Source: Aquisalimonas lutea (lineage in GTDB: Bacteria; Pseudomonadota; Gammaproteobacteria; Nitrococcales; Aquisalimonadaceae). Taken from it: 64,000 bases of DNA. The DNA is taken from assembly GCF_030409225.1 (NCBI RefSeq), contig NZ_JAUFPK010000001.1:802191-866190 (forward strand). The letters are read 5' to 3'. Positions 46,674 through 56,532 of the stretch are shown here, one piece after another; the first letter of the stretch is position 1; each line of letters opens with the position of its first letter. The position numbers and the translations under genes were made by a program. The notes under the pieces were generated by a model that saw only the letters and a list, made by a program, of their open reading frames with translations, did not search any database and had not been told where the DNA came from.

Positions 46674-48809
46674 ATGAAAACGGAGCGTGCGCGCAACGCG
46701 AGGGCATTGCGGTATCCCGGCGACGTGTCGAGAGCCGTCGTCGTTGCGCTGGCTGTACTGGGAGCCGGTGTCGCCGCCGCGGAGGATCCCGTCACTCTCG
46801 ACGTGCTGCAGGTGGAGGGCGCCGGGGGCACGGACGAGCTCGGCCTCGAGCGGCCGGCAAGGAGCGTGAGCCGGCTGGGCGTGCCGCTGGAGGATCTTCC
46901 CGCCAGTGCGACGATCATCGACGCCGAGACCCAGCGCCGGCGAGGTGTCCGGACGACGCGGGAAGCGGTCGAGGCGGCCGGCGGATTCACCGGCGGCGAG
47001 CCGCCCGGAGCACCAGCATCCTTCTCCAGCCGCGGGTTCACGGGCAACGACATCACCATTCTCTACGACGGCGTCCGGGTGGCCGAGCCCGGCATGTTCG
47101 CGCGGCCGGGCAGCAACTGGCTCTACGACCGCGTGGAAATCCTGCGCGGCCCGGCCTCGGTGCTGCACGGCGAGGGGGCGGTGGCGGGCGCTATCAACTT
47201 CGTCCCGCGCCGGCCGGACCCGGACCGCAGCTCGGGCGAGCTGCTGCTCGGCGCCGGCTCCTTCGGCGAGACGCGGGTCGCCGCCGGGGCGGGCGGGCCC
47301 ACGGCGGTGGACGGGCTCTCGTACCGCGTCGATGCCAGCCGCCTGGCGCGGGACGGCGAAATCGACCGCAGCGGGGCCCGCTACGAAAGCCTCGGCGGCT
47401 CGCTGCGCCTGGATGCTTCCCGGCGCCTGCGGTTCACTCTCTCCGCGGAGGTCCAGCGTGACGACATCGAGCCCTACTTCGGCACCCCGGTGATCGACGG
47501 CGGCATCGACCGGCGAACGGTGGGCAACAACTACAACGTCGCCGATGCCGAGATGGACATGGTGGGCTACTGGCTGCGCTTCGACACCGACTTCGCCGCC
47601 ACGGACCGCCTGCGGCTGCGCAACCGGGTCTACGCCTATACCGGCGAGCGCAACTGGAAGAACATGGAGGCCTACAGCTACGACCCGGACCAGGACGTCA
47701 TCCGTCGCAGCGTGCCCATCCGGATCACCCACGATCAGACCCTGTTCGGCAACCGCCTGGAGGCGATCCACGACCACACGCTGTTCGGCCTGTCGCACCG
47801 GGTCAGCGTCGGCCTGGACATCAGCCGCAACCGCTTCGAGCACATCAACAACGCTCCCTACCAGGGCGCGGACACCGTCGACGTGGACGATCCGGATCCC
47901 GGGCTCTACTTCTCCGACACGTCCTTTGAACCGGGTGTGCGGACGACCAACGACCGCTACGCGGTGTTCGGCGAAAACCGCCTGCGGCTCGGGGGTGGCC
48001 TGAGTCTTGTCGGCGGCCTGCGGCACGAGCTCATTCGCCTGGACGGCGAGGACCTGCGGGCGGGCGAGCGCGCCACCGAACGCTACCGCCCCACCACCGG
48101 GCGCATCGGCGCCGTATGGGATCTTCCCGCCGGAGTGACCACCTACGCCCAGTACGCCACGGGCGCCAAGCCCACGGGGAGTACCGTGACGTTCTCACCC
48201 GGTGACGAGGGCGACCGGCTGGAGCGCTCCCGGGGCGTCGAGCTGGGGGTGCGGCACCGCGCCTGGGGCGACCGGCTGCAATGGAGCGCGGCGGCGTACG
48301 ATATCGCCAAGCGCAATCTGACGGTTCGCGACCCTGACAACCGGGACCTGGAACGCCAGATCGGCCGCCAGGAGTCCAGGGGCGTGGAGCTCGCGGTCGT
48401 CGTCCGCCCCTGGCGGAGCTGGCGGTTCCGGGCGGACGGCACGTTGCTGAACGCCGAGTTTGCCGACTACGCCACCGCGGACGGCCGCTACGACGGCAAT
48501 ACGCCCCCGAACGTGCCCGAGCGCCTGGCCAACCTGCGCGCCGAGTGGTTCGCCACGGATCGGCTCACGCTGAAGGCGAGCCTCCGCTACGTGGGGCCGC
48601 GCCAGGGCGACGACGCCAACACCGTCGACGTGCCGTCGTATACCTTGTTCGGCGCCGCCGCCACCTGGCAGCTGCGGCAACTCGAGATCACCCTGCGGGG
48701 GCGCAACCTCACCGACGAGCAGCACGTGACCTGGAGCTCATTCGGCGGCAGCCAGTGGCTGCTGGGTGACTCGCGCAGTGTCGACCTGACCCTGAGTACG
48801 CAGTTCTGA
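46674..48809 (+). CDS. TonB-dependent receptor of the siderophore type, under B12 control
   Basis: Outer-membrane receptor of 711 residues, clearly longer than BtuB and of the ferric-siderophore (FhuA/FpvA-like) pattern. After the signal peptide come a TonB-box-like VTLDVLQVEG, the plug with PASATIIDAETQRRRGVRTTREAVEAAGG-type sequence, SSRGFTGNDITILYDGVRV and VEILRGPASVLHGEGAVAGAINF, and a 22-strand-size barrel ending in STQF with terminal Phe. There is no N-terminal signalling domain. The riboswitch suggests a corrinoid or cobalt-related ligand. Confidence 0.88.
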   Translation: MKTERARNARALRYPGDVSRAVVVALAVLGAGVAAAEDPVTLDVLQVEGAGGTDELGLERPARSVSRLGVPLEDLPASATIIDAETQRRRGVRTTREAVEAAGGFTGGEPPGAPASFSSRGFTGNDITILYDGVRVAEPGMFARPGSNWLYDRVEILRGPASVLHGEGAVAGAINFVPRRPDPDRSSGELLLGAGSFGETRVAAGAGGPTAVDGLSYRVDASRLARDGEIDRSGARYESLGGSLRLDASRRLRFTLSAEVQRDDIEPYFGTPVIDGGIDRRTVGNNYNVADAEMDMVGYWLRFDTDFAATDRLRLRNRVYAYTGERNWKNMEAYSYDPDQDVIRRSVPIRITHDQTLFGNRLEAIHDHTLFGLSHRVSVGLDISRNRFEHINNAPYQGADTVDVDDPDPGLYFSDTSFEPGVRTTNDRYAVFGENRLRLGGGLSLVGGLRHELIRLDGEDLRAGERATERYRPTTGRIGAVWDLPAGVTTYAQYATGAKPTGSTVTFSPGDEGDRLERSRGVELGVRHRAWGDRLQWSAAAYDIAKRNLTVRDPDNRDLERQIGRQESRGVELAVVVRPWRSWRFRADGTLLNAEFADYATADGRYDGNTPPNVPERLANLRAEWFATDRLTLKASLRYVGPRQGDDANTVDVPSYTLFGAAATWQLRQLEITLRGRNLTDEQHVTWSSFGGSQWLLGDSRSVDLTLSTQF

Positions 48810-50257
48810 TGCGGTTCCGGCGCCACGTCTATCTGCTGCACCGGTACCTGGGCATTGCCCTGTGCCTGCTCATGGCCATGTGGTTCGCTTCGGGCATGGT
48901 GCTCATGTACGTGGGCTACCCGTCGCTGGACGAGCAGCGGCGGCTGGCCGGCCTGCCGTCCCTGGAGCCCGGCCCGTTCCTGCCGCCGGCCCGCGTGCTC
49001 GCCCGGCATCCGGACGCGGACGCGCTGCGCCTGAACGCGAGCCCCGGCCGCCCCGTGTACATTGTACGCGAGCACGGCGAGCGGCACGTCCTGGACGCCG
49101 CCACCGGCGACGTCCTGTCGCCGGACGACGCGTGGCGTTCCGCGGCCGCGGAACGCCACGCCGGTGCCCGGGTCCTGGAGCTGGAGCCGGTTCGCGTCGA
49201 CCAGTGGACCGTCTCCGGCCGCCTCGACAGTCACCGGCCCCTCTGGCGCGCCCGCATGGACGACGCCGACGGCACCTGGCTGTACCTGTCCTCGCAAACG
49301 GGCGAGGTGGTCCAGGAGGCGACGCGTCTTGAGCGGGCGTGGAACTGGGTGGGGGCGGTGGTCCACTGGATCTATCCCTGGCAGCTGCGTCAGCACCCGG
49401 AGCTGTGGCGGCAGGTGGTGATCTGGCTGTGCGTGCCGGCGCTGGCGCTGATCGCCACCGGCGCGCTGGTCGGCATCTGGCGGCTGCGCGTGCGCCGCCG
49501 CTACAAGGGCAACCGCATGACCCCGTACCGGGGCTGGCAGCGCTGGCACCACGTGCTGGGGATCGCCTGCGTCACGTTCGTGTTCACGTTCATGGTGAGC
49601 GGTCTGCTCTCCATGAATCCGGGGCGGATCTTCACGTCGCCGGCGCCGCCGCCCGAGCAGCGCGGGGCCTGGAAGGGCGGCCCGCTGGTGACCGCGAGCG
49701 CGGTGCCGCCGGACGAGCTCCCGCTGAACGGCGTCCGGGAGCTGGAGTGGCAGCGCCAGGCGGGCACGTCCCTTGTGCTGTTGCATCGGCCGGATGCCAC
49801 CCGGGTCCTGCGGGCGGACGGGCGCCCGGCCGACTTCGGCCGCCGGGAGCTCGTCCGGCGGGCGGACGCGCTGCTGCCGGAGGCGGACGTCACCGGTGTG
49901 CGGCGTCTGGACGACTACGATGCGTACTACTACGCCCGGCGCGGTGCGCGACCGCTGCCGGTCCTCCGGGTGCGCTTCGACGACCCGGGTGCCACCGCCC
50001 TGTACATCGACCCGGAGACTGCGGTGATCGAGGCGCGCATGGACACCCGAGGGCGTTGGCGCCGCTGGCTGTACAATGGTCTCCACAGCCTGGACTTCGC
50101 GGTGCTGTGGCAACGCCGGCCGTTGTGGGACGTGGTGGTCCTCGGGCTGTGTCTGGCGGGTCTGGCTTTCAGCGTCACCGGTGTCGTGATCGGCTGGCGT
50201 CGCCTTACCCGCCGCACCGGCATAGGCAGGCGGCGCCGGCCGCCGGTTCCGGGGTAA
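48809..50257 (+). CDS. PepSY-domain transmembrane protein
   Basis: A 482-residue inner-membrane protein of the PepSY-TM (PiuB/FsrB-like) type with about four helices (about 10-32, 210-232, 253-277, 440-465). It has PepSY-like periplasmic domains, an early His in YLLHRYLGIAL, the WQRWHHVLGI segment and SLDFAVLW before the last helix. Family members act in ferric-siderophore reduction or uptake. Its start codon shares one base with the receptor stop. Here it is governed by a cobalamin riboswitch, so reduction of an imported metal complex is a reasonable inference. Confidence 0.85.
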   Translation: MRFRRHVYLLHRYLGIALCLLMAMWFASGMVLMYVGYPSLDEQRRLAGLPSLEPGPFLPPARVLARHPDADALRLNASPGRPVYIVREHGERHVLDAATGDVLSPDDAWRSAAAERHAGARVLELEPVRVDQWTVSGRLDSHRPLWRARMDDADGTWLYLSSQTGEVVQEATRLERAWNWVGAVVHWIYPWQLRQHPELWRQVVIWLCVPALALIATGALVGIWRLRVRRRYKGNRMTPYRGWQRWHHVLGIACVTFVFTFMVSGLLSMNPGRIFTSPAPPPEQRGAWKGGPLVTASAVPPDELPLNGVRELEWQRQAGTSLVLLHRPDATRVLRADGRPADFGRRELVRRADALLPEADVTGVRRLDDYDAYYYARRGARPLPVLRVRFDDPGATALYIDPETAVIEARMDTRGRWRRWLYNGLHSLDFAVLWQRRPLWDVVVLGLCLAGLAFSVTGVVIGWRRLTRRTGIGRRRRPPVPG

Positions 50258-50269
50258 TCAGGAGCGTGC

Positions 50270-51163
50270 ATGCGGACTCGATGGTGGAACCAGCTGGAGC
50301 CGATGGTACTCACCGCCTGGTGCACAGCCCTGGCTCTGGCGGGTTCCCTGCTCAGCCAGTGGCCGTTGCGGCTGGATGCGCTGCACGGGTACCTGCGGGC
50401 ACTGCTGATCGTCGCCGTCCTGGCCGCGTTCCTGCTGGTGCTGCTGCGTCCGCGCCGGCCGGGGTTTGCCCGCCGCCTGGCCGGCTATCGGCTGCGGGCG
50501 CCGCGGGGCGGTGCTGCCGCGTTCGTCCTGCTGGTAGGGGCCGTGCTGGTGCTCAACTATGGCTCGCTCATGGTTCTCACCGGGCTGTTGCGGCCGGAGC
50601 AGGTCTGGGTCCCGGTGCTGGAGGGCGTCCTCGGCCAGCCGGGCGGTGCCGCCATGCTGCTGGTACTGCTGCTGTTTGCCGCGCCGCTGGTCGAGGAGTG
50701 GCTGGTGCGTGGCCGGCTGCAGACCGGTATCGCCCGTCGCTGGGGCGTCCCCGCGGCCATCGCCGTGTCGGCGACCGTCTTCGCGTGGCTCCACGGCATC
50801 CCGTCGCTGGTGCCGGTGTACTTCGTCTTCGGCCTCCTGCTCGGCTTCGCGGTCTGGGTGACCGGCAGCGTGTGGACCGGAGTGGCCATTCACGCCGCGC
50901 ACAACGGGGCCACGTTCGGGCTGTTCCTCCTGGCGCAGGCAGCGGGTGTGGATGCCGCGGAGGCGGCCGGGGCGGAAGCGTCCGCCGGGATGCTGCGCCT
51001 GGGCGGGACGGCGCTGCTGCCGGGGGCCGCTCTCCTGGCGCTGGCGCTGCGGGTCGGCGGCTGGCGGCGCCTGCGCCGGGCCCCGGGCATGGTCTGGCGA
51101 CCGCTGCTCTGGCTTGCCCCGTTGCTGCTGGTGCTCAACCTCCTGCCCGCTGTTCCGGGCTGA
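50270..51163 (+). CDS. CPBP-family intramembrane metalloprotease
   Basis: A 297-residue polytopic membrane protein with the CPBP (Abi/Rce1) catalytic pattern: EEWLVRG (the EExxxR motif), FAWLHG and HAAHNG in neighbouring helices. The family includes CAAX-processing enzymes and bacteriocin self-immunity proteins. It starts 12 bases after the PepSY gene, making it the third gene of the B12-riboswitch operon. A role in maturing the receptor system is speculative. The 148 bases after it hold only GC-rich short hairpins. Confidence 0.83.
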   Translation: MRTRWWNQLEPMVLTAWCTALALAGSLLSQWPLRLDALHGYLRALLIVAVLAAFLLVLLRPRRPGFARRLAGYRLRAPRGGAAAFVLLVGAVLVLNYGSLMVLTGLLRPEQVWVPVLEGVLGQPGGAAMLLVLLLFAAPLVEEWLVRGRLQTGIARRWGVPAAIAVSATVFAWLHGIPSLVPVYFVFGLLLGFAVWVTGSVWTGVAIHAAHNGATFGLFLLAQAAGVDAAEAAGAEASAGMLRLGGTALLPGAALLALALRVGGWRRLRRAPGMVWRPLLWLAPLLLVLNLLPAVPG

Positions 51164-51311
51164 TCTGCCCGGCCATCGGGCCGCCGCGGGCCTGATGATC
51201 GCAGGCCCCCGGGTCCTGCCCCCTGGGCCGGCGAGGCCGGCAGGGCCCGATCTCCGGGCGCGCCGTAGGCGCGCGACGGAGCCAACGGGGCCATGCGCTC
51301 GGCTGCTGCCG

Positions 51312-52082
51312 TCAGCCTTCGGCGAACTCCGCTACCACGGGTGCGTGATCCGAGGGCCGTTCCCAGCGGCGTGGCTCGATATCCACGCGGCTGTCGACGC
51401 ACTGCGCGGCCAGGGCGGGGCTGGCGAGGATCAGGTCGATGCGCAGGCCGCGATTGCGCTTGAAGTTGTTCATGCGGTAGTCCCACCAGGAGAAGGTCTT
51501 CCCCTCCCGCGGAAAGCGGCGGAAGGTGTCCTCGAGGCCCAGGTCGGTGAGCATGCGCAGGGCCTCGTGCTCGGGCTCGCTGAACAGCACCTTGCCGCGC
51601 CATTCCTCCGGGTCGTGCACGTCGTCGTCCGTGGGGGCGATATTGAAGTCGCCGACCACGGCGAGCCGGGGGTGGCGGGTGAGCTCGTCGGCCAGCCAGT
51701 CGCGCAGCCGCGCCAGCCAGTCCAGCTTGTAGGCGTACTTGTCGCTGCCCACCTCGGAGCCGTTGGGCACGTACAGGTTGATGAAGCGCAGCTCGCCCAC
51801 GGTGACGGCGAGTACCCGCCGCTGGGGATCCTCCAGGCCGGGCAGCTCGGTGACCGGGTCGTGCATGGGTTGGCGCGCCAGCACGGCCACGCCGTTGTAG
51901 GTCTTCTGGCCGCTGTAGACGACCTCGTAGCCGGCCTCGCGCAGGGCGGTCTCCGGGAAGGCGTCGTCGGACAGCTTGGTCTCCTGCAGGCCGACGATGT
52001 CCGGCTGCTCCGTGTCCAGCCACTGGAGCACGTGGGGCAGCCGGACCTTGAGCGAGTTGACGTTCCAGGAGGCGAGCTTCAT
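51312..52082 (-). CDS. xthA: Exodeoxyribonuclease III / AP endonuclease
   Basis: A 256-residue endonuclease/exonuclease/phosphatase-fold enzyme that repairs abasic sites and trims 3' ends. Motifs are the start SWNVNSLKVRLPHVLQWL, IVGLQETKL with the metal-binding Glu, YVPNG, VVGDFNIAPTDDDVHDP, FSWWDYR, LRIDLILAS and the terminal PSDHAPVVAEF. Its ATG overlaps the stop of the HIT gene by one base, giving a coupled pair. Confidence 0.95.
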   Translation of the reverse strand: MKLASWNVNSLKVRLPHVLQWLDTEQPDIVGLQETKLSDDAFPETALREAGYEVVYSGQKTYNGVAVLARQPMHDPVTELPGLEDPQRRVLAVTVGELRFINLYVPNGSEVGSDKYAYKLDWLARLRDWLADELTRHPRLAVVGDFNIAPTDDDVHDPEEWRGKVLFSEPEHEALRMLTDLGLEDTFRRFPREGKTFSWWDYRMNNFKRNRGLRIDLILASPALAAQCVDSRVDIEPRRWERPSDHAPVVAEFAEG

Positions 52083-52519
52083 CAGGCCTCCCAGCCCAGC
52101 TGCGCGCGGATGGTCTCGGCGACGGCCTTGAGCTCCTCGGGGTCGGCCTGGTCCTTGCCGTGGCTGCGGCGGTCCTGGCCCTCCCAGCGGGGGATGATGT
52201 GCTGGTGGTAGTGGAACACGGTCTGGCCGGCGGCCTCGCCGTTGAACTGGGTCAGCGCGATGCCGTCGGGCTGGATGGCGGCCTGGACGGCGCGGGCGAC
52301 CTCCTGAACGGAGGCGATGAAGTCCCGCAGGAGGTCCGTGGGGATCTCCAGGAGGTCCGGGTGGTGCGCCCTGGGAATGACCAGGGTATGGCCGCGGGAG
52401 GACGGGAACGCGTCCATGAAGGCGACGGCGTGCTCGTTGCCGCCGATGACGGCGGCCGGGATCTCGCCGTCGCGGATCTTGCAGAAGATGCAGTTCGGAT
52501 CGGTGGCGATGTCGGACAT
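52082..52519 (-). CDS. HIT-family nucleotide hydrolase
   Basis: A 145-residue histidine-triad protein with N-terminal CIFCKIRDGEIPAAVI and catalytic HYHQHIIPRW (the HxHxH motif). The family hydrolyses adenosine phosphoramidates and related nucleotides. The frame extends upstream to 52639, but the ATG at 52519, preceded by AAAGGAGG, matches the family start. It is co-transcribed with xthA. Confidence 0.93.
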   Translation of the reverse strand: MSDIATDPNCIFCKIRDGEIPAAVIGGNEHAVAFMDAFPSSRGHTLVIPRAHHPDLLEIPTDLLRDFIASVQEVARAVQAAIQPDGIALTQFNGEAAGQTVFHYHQHIIPRWEGQDRRSHGKDQADPEELKAVAETIRAQLGWEA

Positions 52520-52720
52520 GGTGCCTCCTTTGGTTGATTGTCGTGTTATCGAGTGGTGCCTCTGTTCCGGGCGCGCGGGCGGGGCGATCCGGTCACGGAC
52601 ACGCTGTGAATACGTCCCTGTACGCTCGACACTGGCCATCCATGGCCAGTGACGGTCCGTGACTGGATCACCCCGCCCACGCTCCGTGCCCTCCTGCTTG
52701 TCGCCCCTCGACGCCCGCCT

Positions 52721-54763
52721 TTATGCCGCCAGCCCGCTGTGGCGGAGCAGGGCGTCGACGCTGGGCTCGCGGCCGCGGAAGGCCTTGTACAGCGTCATCA
52801 GGTCCTCGGAGCCGCCCTTCTCCAGGATGTTGACCAGGAAGTCGCGGCCGGCCTCCGGGCTGAACACGCCCTCGTCCTCGAAGCGGGCGTAGGCGTCCGC
52901 GGACAGCACTTCCGCCCACTTGTAACTGTAATAGCCTGCGGCGTAGCCGCCCGCGAAGATGTGGGCGAAGCCGTGGGGGAAGCGGTGCCAGGCCGGCGGG
53001 CGCACCACGGCGGCCTGCTCCCGGGCGGCTTCCAGGGTCTCCAGTACCCGCGCGCCCTGCTGCGGGTCGTACTCCAGGTGCAGCCGGAAGTCGAACAGGG
53101 AGAACTCCAGCTGCCGCATCATGGCCATGGCGGACTGGAAGTTGCGGGCCGCCTGCATGCGCCGGAAGAGGTCATCCGGGATGGGCTCGCCGGTGCGGTA
53201 GTGGGCGGCGAACAGGTCCAGGGCCTCGCGCTCCCAGCACCAGTTCTCCATGAACTGGCTCGGCAGCTCCACCGCGTCCCAGGGGACACCGTGGATGCCG
53301 GCCACCGAGGCGGCGCCGACACGGGTGAGCATGTGGTGCAGGCCGTGCCCGAACTCGTGGAACAGCGTCTCCACCTCGGTGTGGGTGAGCAGCGCGGGCT
53401 TGTCCTCCACCGGTGGGGCGAAGTTGCAGGTGAGAAAGGCCACCGGCGTCTGCACGCCCTCGCCGGTGTCCCGCCGGACCTTGCACTCGGCCATCCAGGC
53501 GCCGCTGCGCTTGTTGCTGCGGGCGTAGAGATCAGTGTAGAAGCGCCCGCGCAGGGCACCGTCGGGGTCGCGGATCTCGAAGAACTGGACATCCGTGTGC
53601 CAGGTGTCCACGTCCCCGGTGCGCTCGGTGATCCGCACGCCGTAGAGGCGCTCCACGACCCGGAACAGGCCGTCGATGACCCGCTGCGCCGGGAAGTAGG
53701 GGCGCAGGTCTTCCTGGGACAGGGCGTAGCGGGACTGGCGCAGCTGCTCGGAGGCCCAGGTAACGTCCCAGGGGTGGAGCTCGTCCAGCCCCAGGTGCTC
53801 GCGGGCGAACGCCTGCAGCTCCTCCAGCTCGCGCTCGGCCACGGGGCGGGCGCGTTCGGCGAGGTCCGAGAGAAAGCCCATGACGGCGTCGGTTGAGTCG
53901 GCCATCTTGGTGGCCAGCGACAGCTCGGCGTAGTTGTTGTAGCCGAGCAGCCGGGCCTCCTCGTGCCGCAGGGCGAGGATCTCTTCCATGATCTCGCTGT
54001 TGTCCCAGCGCCCCGCGTGAGGGCCCTGGTCGGAGGCGCGGGTGCCGAAGGCCTCGTAGACCTCGCGGCGGAGCTCGCGGTCGGCGCAGTGGCTGAGAAC
54101 GGCGAACACGCTGGGGAAGTCCAGGCCGATGCGGTAGCCGCTGTCGCCGTGCTGCTCGGCGGCCTGGCGGAGCATGGCGACGGTGGACTCGGGCATGCCC
54201 GCCAGGCGCTCGGCGCTGTCCAGGTGCTTGCTCCAGGCGTTGGTGGCGTCGAGGACGTTCTCCTGGAAGCGCGCGCCCAGCTCGGACAGGCGGCTGGCGA
54301 TCTCCCGGAAGCGCTGCTTGTCCTCCGCCGGCAGGTCGACGCCGCCCAGGCGGAAGTCCCGCAGGGCGTTGTCCACCGTGCGCCGCCGGTCGGCGAGCAG
54401 ATCCGCGAAGTCCCCGCGCCCGCGCACCGCCTGGAAGGCCCGGAACAACGCCTCGTTCTGGCCCATCTCGGTGGCGTACTCCGAGAGCTTGGGCAGGCAC
54501 GCATTGTAGGCCTCCCGCAGGGCGTCGTCGTTCATGACCGCGTTGAGGTGGCTCACCGGCGCCCAGACCCGGGTCAGGCGGTCGTCCATGGCCTCCAGCG
54601 GCTGGACCAGGTTGTCCCAGGTCCAGGGGCCTTCGTGCTGCAGCAGCGTCTCCAGCTCCGCGCGGTTGTCCGCCAGCACCCGGTCCACTGCGGGCTCGAC
54701 GTGCTCCGGATGGATGGCGGAGAAGCGGGGCAGGTCGGCCGGTGCGAGCAGGGGGTTGGTCAT
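52721..54763 (-). CDS. prlC: Oligopeptidase A (M3 metallopeptidase)
   Basis: A 680-residue M3A zinc peptidase that degrades short peptides, including cleaved signal peptides, in the cytoplasm. The catalytic motif HEFGHGLHHML (HExxH-like) is near residue 465, followed by the third-ligand Glu region around LPSQFMENWCWE. The N-terminus NPLLAPADLPRFSAIHPEHVEPAV is family-typical and fixes the ATG at 54763, though the frame is open to 55507. It is also called opdA. Confidence 0.95.
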   Translation of the reverse strand: MTNPLLAPADLPRFSAIHPEHVEPAVDRVLADNRAELETLLQHEGPWTWDNLVQPLEAMDDRLTRVWAPVSHLNAVMNDDALREAYNACLPKLSEYATEMGQNEALFRAFQAVRGRGDFADLLADRRRTVDNALRDFRLGGVDLPAEDKQRFREIASRLSELGARFQENVLDATNAWSKHLDSAERLAGMPESTVAMLRQAAEQHGDSGYRIGLDFPSVFAVLSHCADRELRREVYEAFGTRASDQGPHAGRWDNSEIMEEILALRHEEARLLGYNNYAELSLATKMADSTDAVMGFLSDLAERARPVAERELEELQAFAREHLGLDELHPWDVTWASEQLRQSRYALSQEDLRPYFPAQRVIDGLFRVVERLYGVRITERTGDVDTWHTDVQFFEIRDPDGALRGRFYTDLYARSNKRSGAWMAECKVRRDTGEGVQTPVAFLTCNFAPPVEDKPALLTHTEVETLFHEFGHGLHHMLTRVGAASVAGIHGVPWDAVELPSQFMENWCWEREALDLFAAHYRTGEPIPDDLFRRMQAARNFQSAMAMMRQLEFSLFDFRLHLEYDPQQGARVLETLEAAREQAAVVRPPAWHRFPHGFAHIFAGGYAAGYYSYKWAEVLSADAYARFEDEGVFSPEAGRDFLVNILEKGGSEDLMTLYKAFRGREPSVDALLRHSGLAA

Positions 54764-54910
54764 GATCGGCTTGTCTCCGTCGAAAGTCGCGTGGTCATGC
54801 GTGCCATTATGGCGCGGATGCCCGTCCGCATGTGAGGGGTATTGCGGAAGCCCCGGCGGCAGAACGCGTGCTATGGTCTCGTGCGTTCCCTGTTCCACCG
54901 AGGATCGATC

Positions 54911-56260
54911 ATGACGGGTCACTTTGATTGCATCGCCATCGGCGGCGGCAGCGGCGGTCTTGCCGCGGCACGCCGGGCCGCCAGTCACGGAGCTCGCGCC
55001 GCGGTCATCGAGGGCGCCGCGCTGGGCGGGACGTGCGTCAACGTGGGTTGCGTGCCCAAGAAGGTCATGTGGAACGCGGCCCATACCCTGGATGCCGTGC
55101 ACCGGGCGCCGGACTACGGCATGGCCGTGCGCTACCACGGACTGGACTGGGCCACGCTGACGCAGCGGCGGGCCGCGTACATCCAGCGGCTCAACGGCAT
55201 CTACGCGCGCAATCTGGACAACGACGGCGTTACCCACATCCGCGGCTATGCGCGTTTCGTCGATGCCAATGCCGTGGAGGTGGACGGCAACCGCTACACG
55301 GCGGATCACTTCGTCATCGCCACCGGCGGCCGGCCGATCCTTCCGGACGTGCCGGGTGCCGAGCTGGGCATCGACTCCGACGGCTTCTTCGCGCTGCGTG
55401 AGCAGCCGCGCCGGGCCGCGGTGGTCGGCGCCGGCTACATCGCCGTGGAGCTCGCGGGCGTCCTGGCCGGCCTGGGCACGGAGACCAGCCTGGTGGTGCG
55501 CCGCCATGCGCCGCTACGCGATTTCGATGCGGTGATCCAGGAGGGGTTGCAGGAAGCCCTGCCCCAGCACGGCGTGGACCTGGTGACGCATTTCACGCCG
55601 GCGCGCCTCGAGCGGGCCGGCGACGGGTCGCTCACCCTGACCGCCGAGGACGGCCGTGTCGTCGACGGCCTGGATACGGTGGTCTGGGCGGTGGGGCGCC
55701 GGGCCAACACCGCGTCCCTGGGCCTGGAGGCGGCCGGCGTGACCACGGATGGCGCCGACCAGGTGCCGGTGGACGAGTGGCAGCAGACCAACGTGCCGGG
55801 CATCTACTCCCTGGGCGATGTCACCGGGCGGGTCCCGCTGACGCCGGTGGCCATTGCCACCGGCCGGCGCCTGAGTGATCGCCTGTTCGGCGGGCAGAAG
55901 GACCGGCGCATGGATTTCGATAACGTGCCCACGGTGGTGTTCAGCCATCCGCCCATCGGCACGGTGGGGATGACGGAGGACGAGGCCCGGCAGCAGTACG
56001 GCGACGCCGTGACCTGCTTCAGCACCACGTTCGTCGCCATGGATTACGCGCTTTCCGACCACAAGCCGCGCACGCGCATGAAGCTGGTGACTGTCGGCGA
56101 CGAGCAACGCGTGGTGGGTTGTCATATCATGGGGATCGGAGCGGACGAGATGCTCCAGGGCTTTGCGGTGGCGGTGAAGATGGGTGCGACCAAGCGGGAC
56201 TTCGACGAGACCGTGGCCATCCACCCGACCAGCGCCGAGGAAATGGTCACGATGACATGA
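54911..56260 (+). CDS. gor: Glutathione-disulfide reductase
   Basis: A 449-residue FAD-dependent pyridine-nucleotide disulfide oxidoreductase that keeps glutathione reduced. It has the FAD site [15 protein letters not shown], the redox-active disulfide [16 protein letters not shown], the NADPH site [19 protein letters not shown] with a VVRRHAPLR arginine pair typical of NADPH use, and the C-terminal [14 protein letters not shown] with the catalytic His-Glu. The ATG at 54911 follows GAGGATC. It ends just before the first large inverted-repeat element. Confidence 0.94.
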   Translation: MTGHFDCIAIGGGSGGLAAARRAASHGARAAVIEGAALGGTCVNVGCVPKKVMWNAAHTLDAVHRAPDYGMAVRYHGLDWATLTQRRAAYIQRLNGIYARNLDNDGVTHIRGYARFVDANAVEVDGNRYTADHFVIATGGRPILPDVPGAELGIDSDGFFALREQPRRAAVVGAGYIAVELAGVLAGLGTETSLVVRRHAPLRDFDAVIQEGLQEALPQHGVDLVTHFTPARLERAGDGSLTLTAEDGRVVDGLDTVVWAVGRRANTASLGLEAAGVTTDGADQVPVDEWQQTNVPGIYSLGDVTGRVPLTPVAIATGRRLSDRLFGGQKDRRMDFDNVPTVVFSHPPIGTVGMTEDEARQQYGDAVTCFSTTFVAMDYALSDHKPRTRMKLVTVGDEQRVVGCHIMGIGADEMLQGFAVAVKMGATKRDFDETVAIHPTSAEEMVTMT

Positions 56261-56263
56261 AAC

Positions 56264-56510
56264 CGCGTCCGCGAGCCGGGGGCCGGCGGGGATGATTCGG
56301 TGGGGCTCCGGAGCTCCGCTTACGGCCCCTGCTTCGTGTGAAGCAGGGGCCTATCCTCCGCTCCGGCCTGGCCGGCTGACAGCACATCCCTGTGCTGACA
56401 GCCGGTGGCGGCATCCGTGCCGCCACCCTGACGGGCCGGACGGCCTGCGCTCCGGCGCTGCGCAAGTCGCCCCACCGAATCATCCCCGCCGGCCCCGGCT
56501 CGCGGACGCG
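56264..56510. repeat. Inverted-repeat element, copy 1 (247 bp)
   Basis: Two 42-43-base arms (56264-56306 and 56469-56510) are inverted repeats with a single bulged G. They enclose a core of about 165 bases made of consecutive hairpins, for example the 12-bp stem at 56324-56335 with 56340-56351, the CAGCACA...TGTGCTG stem near 56380-56398, and a 10-bp stem near 56404-56427. The core is about 96% identical, in reverse orientation, to the element at 61790-62019, but the arms differ. It carries no convincing gene and sits between gor and the carbonic anhydrase gene. Confidence 0.9.
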
Positions 56511-56532
56511 TTGACTGAGCAAGGAGGACCCC

